This document shows positions 18,551 through 28,855 of a DNA stretch of 57,126 bases, one piece after another. The translations under genes were made by a program, and so were the position numbers. How positions within the stretch are numbered: the stretch's first letter is position 1; each line of letters begins with the position of its first letter. Origin of the DNA: Victivallaceae bacterium (GTDB lineage Bacteria > Verrucomicrobiota > Lentisphaeria > Victivallales > Victivallaceae); NCBI GenBank assembly GCA_028709805.1, contig JAQUTL010000015.1, forward strand, positions 1 to 57,126. The letters run 5' to 3'. The notes under the pieces are model-generated. The model had not been told where the DNA came from, did no database searches, and saw only the letters and a list, made by a program, of their open reading frames with translations.

Positions 18551-19602
18551 TGTATTATCCCGCCGCCGACCAGCATTTCGCCGTCATAAAACACTGCCGC
18601 CTGCCCCGGCGACACCGCGCGCAGCGGCTCGTCCAGCCGAACCGCCACACGGGATGCGGACAACCGTTCCACCGTTCCCGGCGCCGCCGGAGTGCGATAG
18701 CGGATTTGAATCATGCAGCGTTCCGGAAGTTCACCCTGCAAATTAAGGTCTCCGACTTCAAAAGCCGTACGGCCAAGCAACGCTTCGTCGGTCACCAGTT
18801 CAACCTGTCCGGTTGAGCCGTCGATCTTAGCGACATACGCCGGAACTCCAAGCGCCACATTGAGCTTTTTCCGCTGACCGATTGTGAAACGGTGAATGCC
18901 GTTGTGATGGCCGACCGTTTTCCCGTCATAAATAAAATCACCGCCGGCGGATTCCGTGCCGAACAGCCGCCGAAGCGTTTCGGCAAAACATTCGCCATCG
19001 GAAGAAAAGCAGGCGTCCTGACTCTCACGCTTTCCGGCGGCGAGCTTAAGCCCCAGCGACGCGGCATATTTTTTCACTTCGCTCTTATCCATTTCACCGA
19101 CCGGAAAACGCAGAAATCTCAGCTGTTCCGGCGTAAGTCCGTAAAGGAAATAACTCTGATCCTTGCCGCGGTCGCAACCGCGCAGCAGCCGTCCGTTCAC
19201 CAGCCTTGCGTAATGCCCGGTGGCCAGCATCGACGCCCCCTGCTCTGCGGCAAATTTTATCAATTCTCCGAATTTTACCCGCGGATTGCAGAGGCAACAT
19301 GGATTCGGCGTGCGTCCGGCGGCATATTCATTCCAGGCCGGACGCAGCACCGACTTCTCAAATTCCGGATAACGGTCCAAATAAAAATGTTGTATTTTCA
19401 GCGTGGAAACCACCTGTTCGATCGCGTCAAAATCTGCCTTTACGCCACAGGTCTGCCGCTCGGAAAACTCCGGATCGGGATGCCGCATCCGCAGCGTTGC
19501 GCCGATGACCTCATAGCCGGAATCCACCAGCAATGCCGCCGCCGCGCTTGAGTCAACGCCGCCGGACAACGCCACCACCGCGATTTTCCCGCGCCCTCCC
19601 AT
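18547..19602 (-). CDS. mnmA: tRNA-specific 2-thiouridylase MnmA
   Basis: The enzyme of about 351 residues thiolates U34 of tRNA Lys, Glu and Gln. It has the PP-loop ALSGGVDSSAAAALL near the N-terminus, the first catalytic cysteine in TPNPCCLCNPRVKFG, ATGHYARL, KDQSYFLYGL and the second cysteine in SQDACF. ATG 19602 is chosen because GGAG lies about 10 bases upstream; a GTG at 19614 overlapping the arnD stop gives four extra residues but has its ribosome site too close. It sits between arnD and rlmH with 4-base overlaps, an unusual link of RNA modification with lipid A modification. Confidence 0.95.
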   Translation of the reverse strand: MGGRGKIAVVALSGGVDSSAAAALLVDSGYEVIGATLRMRHPDPEFSERQTCGVKADFDAIEQVVSTLKIQHFYLDRYPEFEKSVLRPAWNEYAAGRTPNPCCLCNPRVKFGELIKFAAEQGASMLATGHYARLVNGRLLRGCDRGKDQSYFLYGLTPEQLRFLRFPVGEMDKSEVKKYAASLGLKLAAGKRESQDACFSSDGECFAETLRRLFGTESAGGDFIYDGKTVGHHNGIHRFTIGQRKKLNVALGVPAYVAKIDGSTGQVELVTDEALLGRTAFEVGDLNLQGELPERCMIQIRYRTPAAPGTVERLSASRVAVRLDEPLRAVSPGQAAVFYDGEMLVGGGIIQ

Positions 19603-19610
19603 GCTGCGCC

Positions 19611-20498
19611 TCACTCCTGACAGGCCAGCCAGCCTTCGCGCCCCGGGAACGGCTTGGGAACCACCCTGCCCTCCGGCGCGCCGGGACCGAATTCCAGCGC
19701 GATCGCCCGCAGCGGCACAATCTCCCAGCCGTTATCAATGCAACGGCGCAGAAAAGCGTCAAACATCGCGGCGCATTTACCGCCCTCGGCTTCAGCGTGG
19801 ATCGTCAGAACGTTCGGCCGCTCTTCACTGAGCAGGGCGAACATGCGGTCATTATAATTCTCATCGGTCACACCGTCGCGCCCGAGCGCCTCGTCATAGG
19901 TCGGCAAAGTCACCGGAATCTGGAGCTGCCGGAGCTTTACCCCGTCAACCACCGGATAGAACGGACAAGTTCCACGGCAGTCGGAATTATATGAAAAATT
20001 ATATTTGTCCTTTTCCTTCAGCACCGTGTCGGTGCAGCGCCAGCCGGGAACCGCGCTGGTCGCCGGCTCGAATCCGACGATCCGGCTCAACGTCCGGTAT
20101 CCTTTTTCCAGCTCCATGGCCACCCGGTCCGGCTTCCAGAAACTGATCTTCGCCTGCGCAGAATAGTGATCGTAGGCGTGAAGACCTACTTCATGCCCCA
20201 GTTCCGCCGTCTTCTTCATTACAGCGCCGAGATGTTTGCCGATGCCCGGGCCCGGCCACATCGTCCCCATCAGCACGATGTCATATCCATACAGCCCGCC
20301 GGCATTGGTGCGCAGCATTTTCCAGAGGAAACTCGGCCGCAGCAGCCGCCACAGATGACGTCCCATATTGTCCGGGCCGACGGAAAAATAATAAGTCCCC
20401 TTGACGCCGTATTTTCCAAGTATCGCATTCAGCGCCGGCACACCGTGTCCGGTGCCGCGGAACGTATCCACATCAATGCGCAGGCCGATTTTCTTCAT
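19611..20498 (-). CDS. arnD: 4-deoxy-4-formamido-L-arabinose-phosphoundecaprenol deformylase ArnD
   Basis: The 295-residue NodB-type deacetylase removes the formyl group from undecaprenyl-phosphate-Ara4FN. It follows E. coli ArnD nearly block by block: GLRIDVDTFRGT at the start, YFSVGPDNMGRHLWRLLRP, EVGLHAYDHY with the metal-binding histidines, AVPGWRCTD, YNSDCRGTCPF, QIPVTLPTYDE and LTIHAEAEG. Length is essentially identical to E. coli (296). The ATG overlaps the arnT stop as ATGA. ArnD activity implies lipid A with aminoarabinose and hence an outer membrane. Confidence 0.95.
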   Translation of the reverse strand: MKKIGLRIDVDTFRGTGHGVPALNAILGKYGVKGTYYFSVGPDNMGRHLWRLLRPSFLWKMLRTNAGGLYGYDIVLMGTMWPGPGIGKHLGAVMKKTAELGHEVGLHAYDHYSAQAKISFWKPDRVAMELEKGYRTLSRIVGFEPATSAVPGWRCTDTVLKEKDKYNFSYNSDCRGTCPFYPVVDGVKLRQLQIPVTLPTYDEALGRDGVTDENYNDRMFALLSEERPNVLTIHAEAEGGKCAAMFDAFLRRCIDNGWEIVPLRAIALEFGPGAPEGRVVPKPFPGREGWLACQE

Positions 20499-22144
20499 TT
20501 CCTTATTCCCACATAATATTTTTCACAGAAATCCCTGACTTCAAACCGTTCGTCGTCCGGCCGAACCCGGCAGCTGATCACCGCCTCGCCGATCCGCACC
20601 GCATCGAACGAATTCACAACTTCGGTCTCCCGTCCAAGATAGAAGCAGGCCGCGCCGGACACGCTCTCGCGCGGAGAAAGCAGCACCACCTTGTCTCCGG
20701 AATCAGCGGCATACTCGAACATCGGCCGAAACGACTCCCCGTCCGCCTTGTACGCCAGCGCAATACCGGCCACATTTGGATAAATCAGTGCAAAAATCAA
20801 CGCCAGATACACCAGAAGCCGCTCCTCGCGGCGAGGCTTCGCCAGCCGCCACACGCCCAGCATCAGAAGTATCGACACCGCCGCCGCCCAGTAGCGGCCG
20901 GCGCCTTCCATTCCGAGATAAATCCCGACAGCGATAAAAACCACCGGCGTTATGATTCCCAGCGTGAATATCGCATAAAAACTGATTTTTATGATGAGAT
21001 CATCCACCCGCTCGGAAAACTTTACGATATTGCCCTCAACAAACATCCCGAACATCGTCCCCACCAGTATCGCGGCCGGTGCCGCCAGCGGAAGCAGATA
21101 AACCTGCCGTTTCGCGCTCGCAATCGTGAGCAGCAGCAGCGGAACCAGCAATATCGCCAGACTGTACAAGGAATTGACCGAATGCTTTTTCATCACCCGG
21201 CGGAAATGAAACACCAACGCCACCAACAGAAACGCCAGCCACGGCTGGAACAGTCCGGGGAGTTTCAGAAAATAATAGTAGAACGGTTCCGAATGATCCG
21301 GATGACCTCCGCCGAATCTTCCGAAGTTATTGTAAACAAACATCGTTTTCACTGCGTCAACGCCATATTCGTCATACAGCATCCATGCGTACACCGCCGG
21401 AATCACCAGCGCCAGCAGCACCGCGCCGAACAGCATCACAAAACGCTCCGGTTTGAAGCGACGCTGAATAAGATCGTCCGCAACCATGAAAACGCCGATG
21501 CCGGACAGCGGATACATCAATCCGGCCAGATTCTTCGTCATTATTCCGCCGCTCAAGCCGATCACCAGCACCACGAACGACAGCACCCGGCGGGACTTCT
21601 GTTCCTTCACCCCCCACGAGTAAAACCCGCACCACGCCATGACGCAAAACATCGCCAGCAGCGAATCGACCATCGCCGTCACCGCGTTGCCGAAATACTG
21701 TGCGCTCGATCCCAGAATCAACCCGGACAGAAATCCGGTCAGCGGCGAATATTTCATCGAGCGCACCAGAAAATAAACCAGACACGCCCCCAACGCCGCC
21801 GCCAGCGCCGACGGCAGTTTCGCCGCCAGCGCACTGAACCCAAGATAATGAAAAGACACACATTGAAGATGATAGAACAGCGGCGGATATTCAAGAAAAT
21901 CCACCCCGTTCAGCCGCGGCATGAAAAAATCGCCGCTCTCATACATCATCCGCGATATTCCGGACACCCGCGTTTCGTCGCCGCCGGTCAGGTCCAGAAA
22001 CACCAGATTGCCGAGGAACATCACCGCCAGCACCATGAGCAGCAGCACAATATACCGCCACTCCTGATACCCCGCGGTAGCCTCGGCAATCCGCCGGTAG
22101 CTTCCGGTAAATGTTGTGTCTTTCTTCAGCAGTCCATTACTCAT
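20495..22144 (-). CDS. arnT: ArnT-like glycosyltransferase (undecaprenyl phosphate-aminoarabinose: lipid A transferase)
   Basis: The protein of 549 residues is a GT-C membrane transferase with about a dozen hydrophobic segments. The first periplasmic loop carries the acidic signature [25 protein letters not shown] and the conserved [12 protein letters not shown] block, typical of the ArnT/PMT superfamily. It would transfer Ara4N from the undecaprenyl carrier to lipid A, lowering its negative charge and giving resistance to cationic peptides. ATG 22144 overlaps the end of arnA by 8 bases; the frame is open further up to a GTG at 22162 with a weaker ribosome site. It is placed between arnA and arnD. 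Confidence 0.88.
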   Translation of the reverse strand: MSNGLLKKDTTFTGSYRRIAEATAGYQEWRYIVLLLMVLAVMFLGNLVFLDLTGGDETRVSGISRMMYESGDFFMPRLNGVDFLEYPPLFYHLQCVSFHYLGFSALAAKLPSALAAALGACLVYFLVRSMKYSPLTGFLSGLILGSSAQYFGNAVTAMVDSLLAMFCVMAWCGFYSWGVKEQKSRRVLSFVVLVIGLSGGIMTKNLAGLMYPLSGIGVFMVADDLIQRRFKPERFVMLFGAVLLALVIPAVYAWMLYDEYGVDAVKTMFVYNNFGRFGGGHPDHSEPFYYYFLKLPGLFQPWLAFLLVALVFHFRRVMKKHSVNSLYSLAILLVPLLLLTIASAKRQVYLLPLAAPAAILVGTMFGMFVEGNIVKFSERVDDLIIKISFYAIFTLGIITPVVFIAVGIYLGMEGAGRYWAAAVSILLMLGVWRLAKPRREERLLVYLALIFALIYPNVAGIALAYKADGESFRPMFEYAADSGDKVVLLSPRESVSGAACFYLGRETEVVNSFDAVRIGEAVISCRVRPDDERFEVRDFCEKYYVGIRK

Positions 22145-24137
22145 TTTCCGTGCCGAATTCACCGGACTCGATCGCCTGCTTCAGGAAGAAATCAAGCGTG
22201 GTGACGGTGGACTCCTCAAGCGTCATTTTCGGCTCCCACTTCAATATTTTGCGGGCGTTCTCAATGCTCGGCTTGCGGTGCTGCACATCCTGATAGCCCT
22301 TGCCGTAAAACGCGCCGGACTCAACCACCAGATACCCGGCAAACGGCGGGAATTTGCCGCGCAGCGGATGCTGTTCGAACTTCTCCACCAGAATCTCAGC
22401 CATGCGTTTGACCGAGGCTTCGTTGTCCGGATTGCCGATATTGATGATCTTGCCGTCGCAGCAGCCGTTCTCGTTCTCGATGACGCGATAAAGCGCCTCG
22501 ACCGCTTCGGAAACATCCACAAAGCAGCGCTTCTGTTCGCCGCCGTCGATCAGCTGGATCGGCGACCCCTGAACCAGATTCAGAATCATCTGCGTAATCG
22601 CCCGCGAGCTGCCGATTCGGGCGCTCATCAGACTGTCCAGCCGCGGCCCGATCCAGTTGAACGGACGGAACAGCGTGAACTTGAGTCCGGCTTTGGCGCC
22701 GTAGGCCCAGATCACCCGGTCCATCATCTGCTTGCTGCAGGAATAGATCCAGCGCTGCATACGGATCGGTCCGGTGATGAGATTGGAATTTTCCTCATCG
22801 AACTTGTCATCGGTGCACATGCCGTACACCTCGCTGGTGGACGGGAAAAGAATGCGTTTGTTGTGCTTCACGCAATAACGGACGATCTTCAGGTTCTCTT
22901 CAAAGTCCAGCTGGAACACGCGCAGCGGATTCCTGGTGTATTCGATCGGCGTGGCGACCGCCACCAGCGGCAGCACGATGTCGCACTTGCGGACATGATA
23001 TTCAATCCACTCGGCGTTGATGGAGACATCGCCTTCAAAAAAGTGGAAGTCGGGATTGGAAAGCAGATGGGTCACATAGTTCGAACGCAAATCCATGCCG
23101 TAGACTTCATATTTTCCGCTGGCCAGCAGACGGTCGGAAATATGGCTGCCGATGAATCCGTTGACACCGAGGATAAGAACGCTTTTACGCCGTTTCTTCT
23201 CGCGCTCGGTGCGCAGATTGCCGGTGAAGACCATGTTTTTCACGATGCGCCCGTCGGACGCAAACTGCGCACCGGAGGCAAATACGCCGCTTTCCCACTG
23301 GGCGGCGGTGACTTTTACCGCGCCCTCGCCGCAGGCAATCACCAGCGGATCGGCTGAAACTATGGTGCCGGGAGCGGCGGAGACTGCGGAATCAACAACC
23401 CCGCAGCTCCATATAAACGCCTTGCGGTCGCCCATAAACGTGAAGGCGCCGGGATACGGACGGGTCACGGCGCGAACCAGATTGCGGACGGCGGAGGCCG
23501 GCTTCTTCCAGTCAATCTCGCCGTCGGCCGGCTTGCGCCCGCCGAAGTAGGTGGCCTGCGCCTTGTCCTGCTGAATGCGCGGCGCCTTGCCGGACTTCAG
23601 CAGCGGCAGCATTTTACCCAGCAGAACCGCTGCGGCCTTGACCGCTTTGCCGAATACGTCGCGAATATCATCGGACTCGGCGATCTCGAACTTTTCCTGT
23701 CCGACGATGTCGCCGGCGTCCGGCTTCACCGTCATATAATGCATGGTGACTCCGGCCTCTTTTTCGCCGTTGATCAGCGCCCAGTTGAGCGGAACGCGGC
23801 CGCGATACTTCGGCAGCAGCGAACCATGCAGATTGACCGCCCCCATCGGAGCCGACTCAATGATCTCGGCGCCGAGCATTTCGCGGAAATAGAAGGAAAA
23901 AATCATGTCCGGCTTCATTGCCTTGATGCGTTCCACCCATACCGGATGGTTGACGCTCTCCGGCGCAAACACCGGAATGCCTTTGGAACAGGCCAGTTCG
24001 GCGACAGAATCAAACCAGATATTTTCCGCCGGATTGTCCTTGTGCGTGAAGATGGCGCTGATGGTGTAACCGTTCGCCAAAAGCGCTTTGACGCCTTCGC
24101 ATCCGATATTGTGATAGGCAAATACGACACAGTTCAT
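22137..24137 (-). CDS. arnA: Bifunctional UDP-glucuronate decarboxylase / UDP-Ara4N formyltransferase ArnA
   Basis: The 666-residue protein has both ArnA domains. The N-terminal formyltransferase carries [19 protein letters not shown] with the catalytic histidine and [10 protein letters not shown] with the aspartate. The C-terminal NAD-dependent decarboxylase starts with [16 protein letters not shown] near residue 320, has [10 protein letters not shown] and the [11 protein letters not shown]yr-x3-Lys pair, and ends near the E. coli length (660). It makes the UDP-4-keto sugar and formylates UDP-Ara4N. It is the first gene of arnA-arnT-arnD-mnmA-rlmH; arnB and arnC are not in the window. Confidence 0.96.
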   Translation of the reverse strand: MNCVVFAYHNIGCEGVKALLANGYTISAIFTHKDNPAENIWFDSVAELACSKGIPVFAPESVNHPVWVERIKAMKPDMIFSFYFREMLGAEIIESAPMGAVNLHGSLLPKYRGRVPLNWALINGEKEAGVTMHYMTVKPDAGDIVGQEKFEIAESDDIRDVFGKAVKAAAVLLGKMLPLLKSGKAPRIQQDKAQATYFGGRKPADGEIDWKKPASAVRNLVRAVTRPYPGAFTFMGDRKAFIWSCGVVDSAVSAAPGTIVSADPLVIACGEGAVKVTAAQWESGVFASGAQFASDGRIVKNMVFTGNLRTEREKKRRKSVLILGVNGFIGSHISDRLLASGKYEVYGMDLRSNYVTHLLSNPDFHFFEGDVSINAEWIEYHVRKCDIVLPLVAVATPIEYTRNPLRVFQLDFEENLKIVRYCVKHNKRILFPSTSEVYGMCTDDKFDEENSNLITGPIRMQRWIYSCSKQMMDRVIWAYGAKAGLKFTLFRPFNWIGPRLDSLMSARIGSSRAITQMILNLVQGSPIQLIDGGEQKRCFVDVSEAVEALYRVIENENGCCDGKIINIGNPDNEASVKRMAEILVEKFEQHPLRGKFPPFAGYLVVESGAFYGKGYQDVQHRKPSIENARKILKWEPKMTLEESTVTTLDFFLKQAIESGEFGTENE

Positions 24138-24183
24138 TTTCTATTGTTCCCTTCTTATTGCGATATAAAATATTACCGTTAAT

Positions 24184-24192
24184 AATATAGCA
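24184..24192 (-). promoter_or_regulatory. Candidate extended -10 element before arnA
   Basis: Minus-strand TGCTATATT, an extended -10 form, lies about 50 bases before arnA. A weak -35 (TGGCAA) is 16 bases upstream. Confidence 0.35.
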
Positions 24193-24288
24193 CAACTCTT
24201 CTTTTTTGCCACCAAATCAAATCGGCATATTGATTTTTTGTCAAAACGGTATAGATTGTAAGTCAAAAAATAAGGGGAATCGTTTATC

Positions 24289-24924
24289 ATGAACAGTTTT
24301 TTTCGTAAAAACATGGAGACGGCGGAACATCTGCGCGGATTCCGCATCGTTCCGGTGCTGGTTTTGAACAGCGTCGACGAAGGGATCAAATGGGGCGGAC
24401 TGTTGCGGGACAACGGTCTCGCGGTGGCGGAAATAACCTTCCGTACCGCGGCGGCGCCGGAGATTATCCGGGCGATGACCTCACATTTTCCGGAATTGTA
24501 CATCGGAGCCGGAACGGTTCTCAATCCGACCGGTCTCAAACAGGCAAAGGAAGCCGGGGCGGCGTTCGCCGTGGCGCCCGGATTCAATCCGGAGACGGTG
24601 AAGGCGGCGGCGGAACTTGACCTGCCGTTCGCGCCGGGGATCATGACTCCGGGCGAGATCGAGCAGGCATTCGCGCTGGGCTGTCCGTTCCTGAAATTTT
24701 TCCCGGCCGAGGCAGCCGGCGGCGTCAAACTGCTCAAGGCGATGGCGCAGCCGTACAGACATCTCGGAATAAAATTTATGCCGACCGGCGGAGTGTCGCC
24801 GGAAAACGCCGCCGGCTATCTCGCCATTCCGGAAGTGGCGGCGGTGGGCGGAACCTGGCTGGCCAAAGGAGACAATCCGGCGGAAGCAATTCGCAACGCC
24901 GTAAAAATCGCAAAGGAGAATTGA
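24289..24924 (+). CDS. eda: 2-keto-3-deoxy-6-phosphogluconate (KDPG) aldolase
   Basis: The 211-residue class I aldolase splits KDPG into pyruvate and glyceraldehyde-3-phosphate. Conserved blocks are RIVPVLVLNS, LAVAEITFRT with the catalytic glutamate, IGAGTVLNP, FAVAPGFNPE, FAPGIMTPGEI, and CPFLKFFPAEAAGG with the Schiff-base lysine, then KFMPTGGVSPENA. GGGG precedes ATG 24289. The next gene, 6 bases downstream, is KDG kinase, so the pair completes the lower part of uronate (pectin, alginate, glucuronate) catabolism. Confidence 0.95.
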   Translation: MNSFFRKNMETAEHLRGFRIVPVLVLNSVDEGIKWGGLLRDNGLAVAEITFRTAAAPEIIRAMTSHFPELYIGAGTVLNPTGLKQAKEAGAAFAVAPGFNPETVKAAAELDLPFAPGIMTPGEIEQAFALGCPFLKFFPAEAAGGVKLLKAMAQPYRHLGIKFMPTGGVSPENAAGYLAIPEVAAVGGTWLAKGDNPAEAIRNAVKIAKEN

Positions 24925-24930
24925 TATATT

Positions 24931-26025
24931 ATGCTGAACTACCGCCCGGAAAAGGATTGCAGATTCGATATACTGTCGCTCGGTGAAGTCATGCTGCGGC
25001 TCGACCCCGGTGAAGGAAGGATTCACACCGCCCGCAGCTTCACGGCGTGGGAGGGCGGCGGAGAATACAACGTGGCCCGCGGCCTGCGCCGCTGCTTCGG
25101 AATGCGCGCCGCCGTCGCCACCCAGCTGGCCGACAACCCGGTCGGGCGGCTGGTGGAGGATTTCATGCTTCAGGGCGGTGTGGACACATCGCTGGTCCGC
25201 TGGCTGCCGTATGACGGCGTGGGACGCAGCGTCCGCAACGGAATCAACTTTACCGAGCGCGGCTTCGGCGTCCGCGGCGCGCGCGGCTGTTCGGACCGCG
25301 GCAACACGGCGGTGTCACAGCTTAAATGCGGCGATATGGACTGGGAATACATCTTCGGAAAACTCGGCGTCCGTCATTTTCACACCGGCGGAATTTTCGC
25401 GGCGTTGTCCGAAACCGCCGCCGAGGTGACGATCGAAGCACTTCAGGCGGCGAAGAAATACGGCACGATAACCAGTTACGATCTCAACTTCAGGCCGTCG
25501 CTGTGGAAAGGCATCGGCGGCGAAGCCAAAGCCGGAGCGGTAAACTGCGAAATTGCGAAATATGTGGACGTCATGCTCGGCAACGAGGAGGACTTCACCC
25601 GCTGTCTCGGCCTTGAAGTGGAGGGAACCGACGCCAATCTGACCAGTCTTGACCCGGCGAACTTCAAACGCATGATCGCCGAGGCGGTGCGCCGTTATCC
25701 GAATTTCAAGGTGGTCGCCACCACACTGCGCGGCGTCCGCAGCGCCACGGTCAACGACTGGGGCGCGGTGGCGTGGGAGAACGGCGTTTTCGCCGAAGCC
25801 GTCAGCCGCCCCGGGCTGGAAATACTCGACCGGGTCGGCGGCGGCGACAGTTTTGCCTCCGGCCTGATATACGGTCTGCTCAAGGGCTGCGACATTGAAA
25901 AATGCGTGAATTACGGCGCCGCCCACGGCGCGCTGGCGATGACCACGCCGGGAGACACCTCGATGGCAACATTGGAGGAGGTCGAAAAACTGATGGCCGG
26001 CCGCGGCGCCCGCGTTGACCGCTGA
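24931..26025 (+). CDS. kdgK: 2-keto-3-deoxygluconate kinase (PfkB family)
   Basis: The 364-residue ribokinase-fold enzyme phosphorylates KDG to KDPG, the substrate of the preceding aldolase. It has LGEVMLRLDPGEG at about residue 17, the sugar-binding WEGGGEYNVARGLRR, SYDLNFRPSLW, NEEDFTRCLG and the C-terminal PfkB anion-hole motif DRVGGGDSFASGLIYGLL with the catalytic aspartate. Assignment to KDG rather than another sugar rests on the eda neighbour. It is slightly longer than most KdgK (about 310-340). Confidence 0.9.
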   Translation: MLNYRPEKDCRFDILSLGEVMLRLDPGEGRIHTARSFTAWEGGGEYNVARGLRRCFGMRAAVATQLADNPVGRLVEDFMLQGGVDTSLVRWLPYDGVGRSVRNGINFTERGFGVRGARGCSDRGNTAVSQLKCGDMDWEYIFGKLGVRHFHTGGIFAALSETAAEVTIEALQAAKKYGTITSYDLNFRPSLWKGIGGEAKAGAVNCEIAKYVDVMLGNEEDFTRCLGLEVEGTDANLTSLDPANFKRMIAEAVRRYPNFKVVATTLRGVRSATVNDWGAVAWENGVFAEAVSRPGLEILDRVGGGDSFASGLIYGLLKGCDIEKCVNYGAAHGALAMTTPGDTSMATLEEVEKLMAGRGARVDR

Positions 26026-26042
26026 CCATTCATAATAAAAAC

Positions 26043-26088
26043 GGCGCCCCGTCGGGATATTGTTCCCGGCAGTGGGTCGCCATTTTTT
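26043..26088. terminator. Imperfect bidirectional terminator between kdgK and the oxidoreductase gene
   Basis: A hairpin with an internal loop (GGCG-CCC-GGGA pairing TCCC-GGG-CGCC) is followed by six T and preceded by an A run, in the 86-base gap between converging genes. Confidence 0.55.
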
Positions 26089-26111
26089 ATGAGTTGCTTT
26101 GCAATGGAAAT

Positions 26112-27257
26112 CTATTCGGAGAAATCCAGCCGCCGTTCCAGTTGCAGCGCGGAAGAAACATCGCCCAGAAGCAGTATGCCGACCAGTTTTCCGTTGCGGC
26201 TGGTCAACGCGGAATAGGTTTTCACGCCGTCGCCGCCGTATTCGGTGACAACGCCGTCGCCCTCCAGCCCGACCAGCCCGGCGGAATACATTCTGGTGCC
26301 GAACCCGACAAATCTGGCCGCCTGAAATCCGGCGGAATACTCCTCCGCCCCGCCGGACATGTTGACCGCCGCCACCCGTCCCTGCTCTTTGGCCGGATTC
26401 CAAAGTCCGGTGACACAGCCGTTGGCCTCCGCGCAGTCGCCGGCGGCGAACACTGCCGGATCGCCGGTCCGCATGAACCGGTCAGTGACAATTCCGCGCT
26501 TGACCGCCAGACCGGAGTATGAGGCCAACGCCGTATTCGGCGCCGCGCCGACCGACCAGATCACCACATCGGCGCCAATTATTTCCCCGTTGTCCAGCGT
26601 CACGGCGTCAACGCCGATATTTTTGACGCAGCGGCCGTAACGCGCCGTCAATCCATTGCGCGCCGTCAGCATGGCGGAGAAAATTCCGGCGCCGCGGCAG
26701 TCCAGCTGCTTCGGCATCGGCGTGGGAAACGCCTCCACCACCGTCACCCGGATATTGCGGCACAACAGCCCCTCGGCAAACTCAAGACCGAGCAGACCGC
26801 CGCCGATCACCACTGCGGACAATCCGTCTTTTCCGGCGATAAACGTCTCAAGCGAAGTGAAATCGCGCAACGTGCGCCCCTTGAAAACATGCGGCAGCGC
26901 CCCGCCCGGCACCGGAAGCGTTCTGGCCGAAGCGCCGGCGGCAAGCAGCAGCCGGTCATAGTGAAAAACCGCGCCGGATGAAGTTTTCACCGCGGCCGAC
27001 GACCGGTCGATTTCCAACGCCCGTTCACCCAATTTAAGGTCAATCCGGTTTTCCGTGTAAAATAACTCAGGTTTCTGATAAAACTGACTGTCCGGAACCG
27101 TCTCGCCGCATAATGTCCGGGTCAGATTCGGACGGCGGTATGGCAACACCTCCTCCTCGGAAAGCAAAACTATTTCAGCGCTCTGCGAACGGCGGCGAAG
27201 CTCCAGCGCCGCTTCCGTTCCGGCGGCGCCGCCGCCGATTATAAGATATTTGGTCAT
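26112..27257 (-). CDS. FAD/NAD(P)-dependent oxidoreductase (NADH:rubredoxin reductase-like)
   Basis: The 381-residue protein has an N-terminal FAD Rossmann motif (YLIIGGGAAGTEAALEL), PYRRPNLTRTLCG, the ATG-like AAGASARTLPVPG, the NAD(P) Rossmann motif AVVIGGGLLGLEFAEGL near residue 150, and the FAD-closing VFAAGDCAE. This is the class of NADH-rubredoxin reductases and nitrite reductase flavin domains. No CxxC redox pair is evident. In an anaerobe a likely role is electron transfer to rubredoxin for oxygen or peroxide reduction; this is inference. It is transcribed alone. Confidence 0.85.
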   Translation of the reverse strand: MTKYLIIGGGAAGTEAALELRRRSQSAEIVLLSEEEVLPYRRPNLTRTLCGETVPDSQFYQKPELFYTENRIDLKLGERALEIDRSSAAVKTSSGAVFHYDRLLLAAGASARTLPVPGGALPHVFKGRTLRDFTSLETFIAGKDGLSAVVIGGGLLGLEFAEGLLCRNIRVTVVEAFPTPMPKQLDCRGAGIFSAMLTARNGLTARYGRCVKNIGVDAVTLDNGEIIGADVVIWSVGAAPNTALASYSGLAVKRGIVTDRFMRTGDPAVFAAGDCAEANGCVTGLWNPAKEQGRVAAVNMSGGAEEYSAGFQAARFVGFGTRMYSAGLVGLEGDGVVTEYGGDGVKTYSALTSRNGKLVGILLLGDVSSALQLERRLDFSE

Positions 27258-27370
27258 CTCGTTCTCCCTTGTTGTTTCATCGGTATATATTTTAGCATTT
27301 CACCGGGAATATTCAATCATCCGAAATTGCGACTTTACAAAAAACTCACATTCTCCTGACATTAGAAGTC

Positions 27371-27398
27371 TTGATTCGATGGCTGCAGCGTGTATATT
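27371..27398 (+). promoter_or_regulatory. Candidate promoter of the alkaline phosphatase gene
   Basis: TTGATT and TATATT with a 16-base spacer, about 47 bases before ATG 27445, which also has AAGGAG at a good distance. No clear Pho box was found by eye. Confidence 0.55.
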
Positions 27399-27444
27399 AA
27401 ATCGAACGGTAAATCAATAACAACATATCAAGGAGTGTTAAAAC

Positions 27445-28833
27445 ATGAAAAAAATTCTGTTCGTATTGCTGGTGCTGCCGCTGTTGACATTCGCGTCCGA
27501 TCAGGTCAAATATATTTTCCTGTTTATCGGCGACGGCATGGGCATGGCGCAGCGGATGGCGGCCGACCGCTATAAACAACTCACCATCGGCGAAGGCCTG
27601 CTGATGAACACGTTCCCGGTGCAGGGCATCACCACAACATGGTGCGCCGACCACTTCATTACCGACTCGGCCGCCAGCGGCACCGCGATCGCCTGCGGCA
27701 CCAAGACCAACACCGGCGTTCTCGGTTTGGACGCCGACGGAAACCGGCTGGAATCGGTTGCTGAAATGGCAAAAATCAAGGGGCGCAAAGTGGGCATCAT
27801 CTCCAGCGTTTCGCTGAACAACGCCACACCGGCGGCATTCTACGCCCACAACCCGAGCCGCAGCAATTTGTACGATATTTCGCTTGATCTGCTGAATTCC
27901 AATTTCGATTTCTTCGGCGGCGGCTCCTTCAGCGACCTTGACGGCAAAAACTCCAAAAACGCCCGCGGCAACTTCCTTGACCTCGCCCGCGCCGACGGCT
28001 ACACCGTCACCACCACCCGCGAGCAGTTCGACGCGCTCGACAAACTGCCGGCCATCGCCATCTCCCCCAAACTCGACGGCGACGCCATGCCGTTCAATCT
28101 CGACATGGAACCCGGCGACCTCACTCTGGCCGACATCACCGCCAAAGCCATCGACCTGCTTGATAACGACAACGGCTTCTTCATCATGATCGAGGGCGGA
28201 AAAATCGACTGGTGCGGACACGCCAACGACATCGGCGGAAATATCGGGGAAACCATCGGCATGGACAACGCGATTCAGGTCGCCTACGATTTCGCCCTCC
28301 GCAATCCGGATGACACGCTGATCGTCGTCACCGCCGATCATGAGACCGGCGGCCTCGCCCTCGGCTACTCCGGCACCCATTACGAATCGAATATCGACCG
28401 CGTGTCGGCGCAAAAAGCCGCCTACACCACCTTCGGCCGGGCTTACGCCAACCTGAAAAAAGATACTGCCGCCACATTCGACGACATCAAACCGCTGGTC
28501 ACCCAGTATTTCAGCTTCAAGTTCGAGGGCGATGACGGAGATCCGCTTCTGCTTAAGGATTATGAAGTCAAAAAGCTTGAGGAGGGCTTCAAGCGTTCAC
28601 GCGAAGCCGGAACCTATTCGCCCGTCGAAGTCCGCGAAGAGCTTTACAACGACTACGATCCCTTTGTCGTCGAACTCTACCACCTGACCGCCAACCGCGC
28701 CGGTCTGGCATGGACCACCTACAGCCATACCGCGATCCCCGTCGTCACCTCCGCCTACGGCGAAGAATCCGATGAGTTCGAAGGCATGACCGACAATACC
28801 GACATGGCAAACACCATCAAGACGCTGCTCTGA
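27445..28833 (+). CDS. Exported alkaline phosphatase (PhoA family)
   Basis: The 462-residue protein has a signal peptide (KKILFVLLVLPLLTFAS), then IFLFIGDGMGMAQR with the first metal-binding aspartate, TDSAASGTAIACGTKT with the phosphoseryl nucleophile, the metal residues in MIEGGKIDWCGHAND and TADHETGGLALG, and a C-terminal histidine in YSHTAIPV. The zinc and magnesium ligand pattern is complete. It would release phosphate from organic esters in the periplasm. It is monocistronic between its own promoter and a strong terminator. Confidence 0.94.
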   Translation: MKKILFVLLVLPLLTFASDQVKYIFLFIGDGMGMAQRMAADRYKQLTIGEGLLMNTFPVQGITTTWCADHFITDSAASGTAIACGTKTNTGVLGLDADGNRLESVAEMAKIKGRKVGIISSVSLNNATPAAFYAHNPSRSNLYDISLDLLNSNFDFFGGGSFSDLDGKNSKNARGNFLDLARADGYTVTTTREQFDALDKLPAIAISPKLDGDAMPFNLDMEPGDLTLADITAKAIDLLDNDNGFFIMIEGGKIDWCGHANDIGGNIGETIGMDNAIQVAYDFALRNPDDTLIVVTADHETGGLALGYSGTHYESNIDRVSAQKAAYTTFGRAYANLKKDTAATFDDIKPLVTQYFSFKFEGDDGDPLLLKDYEVKKLEEGFKRSREAGTYSPVEVREELYNDYDPFVVELYHLTANRAGLAWTTYSHTAIPVVTSAYGEESDEFEGMTDNTDMANTIKTLL

Positions 28834-28855
28834 TCCCGCAACGCGTAATAATATT

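Noticed and set aside
21182..22204. 340-codon open frame on plus opposite arnT
   Set aside because: Extreme histidine/arginine/glutamine composition; arnT on the other strand has clear family motifs.
22116..23357. 413-codon open frame on plus opposite arnA
   Set aside because: Mirror of ArnA codons; ArnA motifs are unambiguous.
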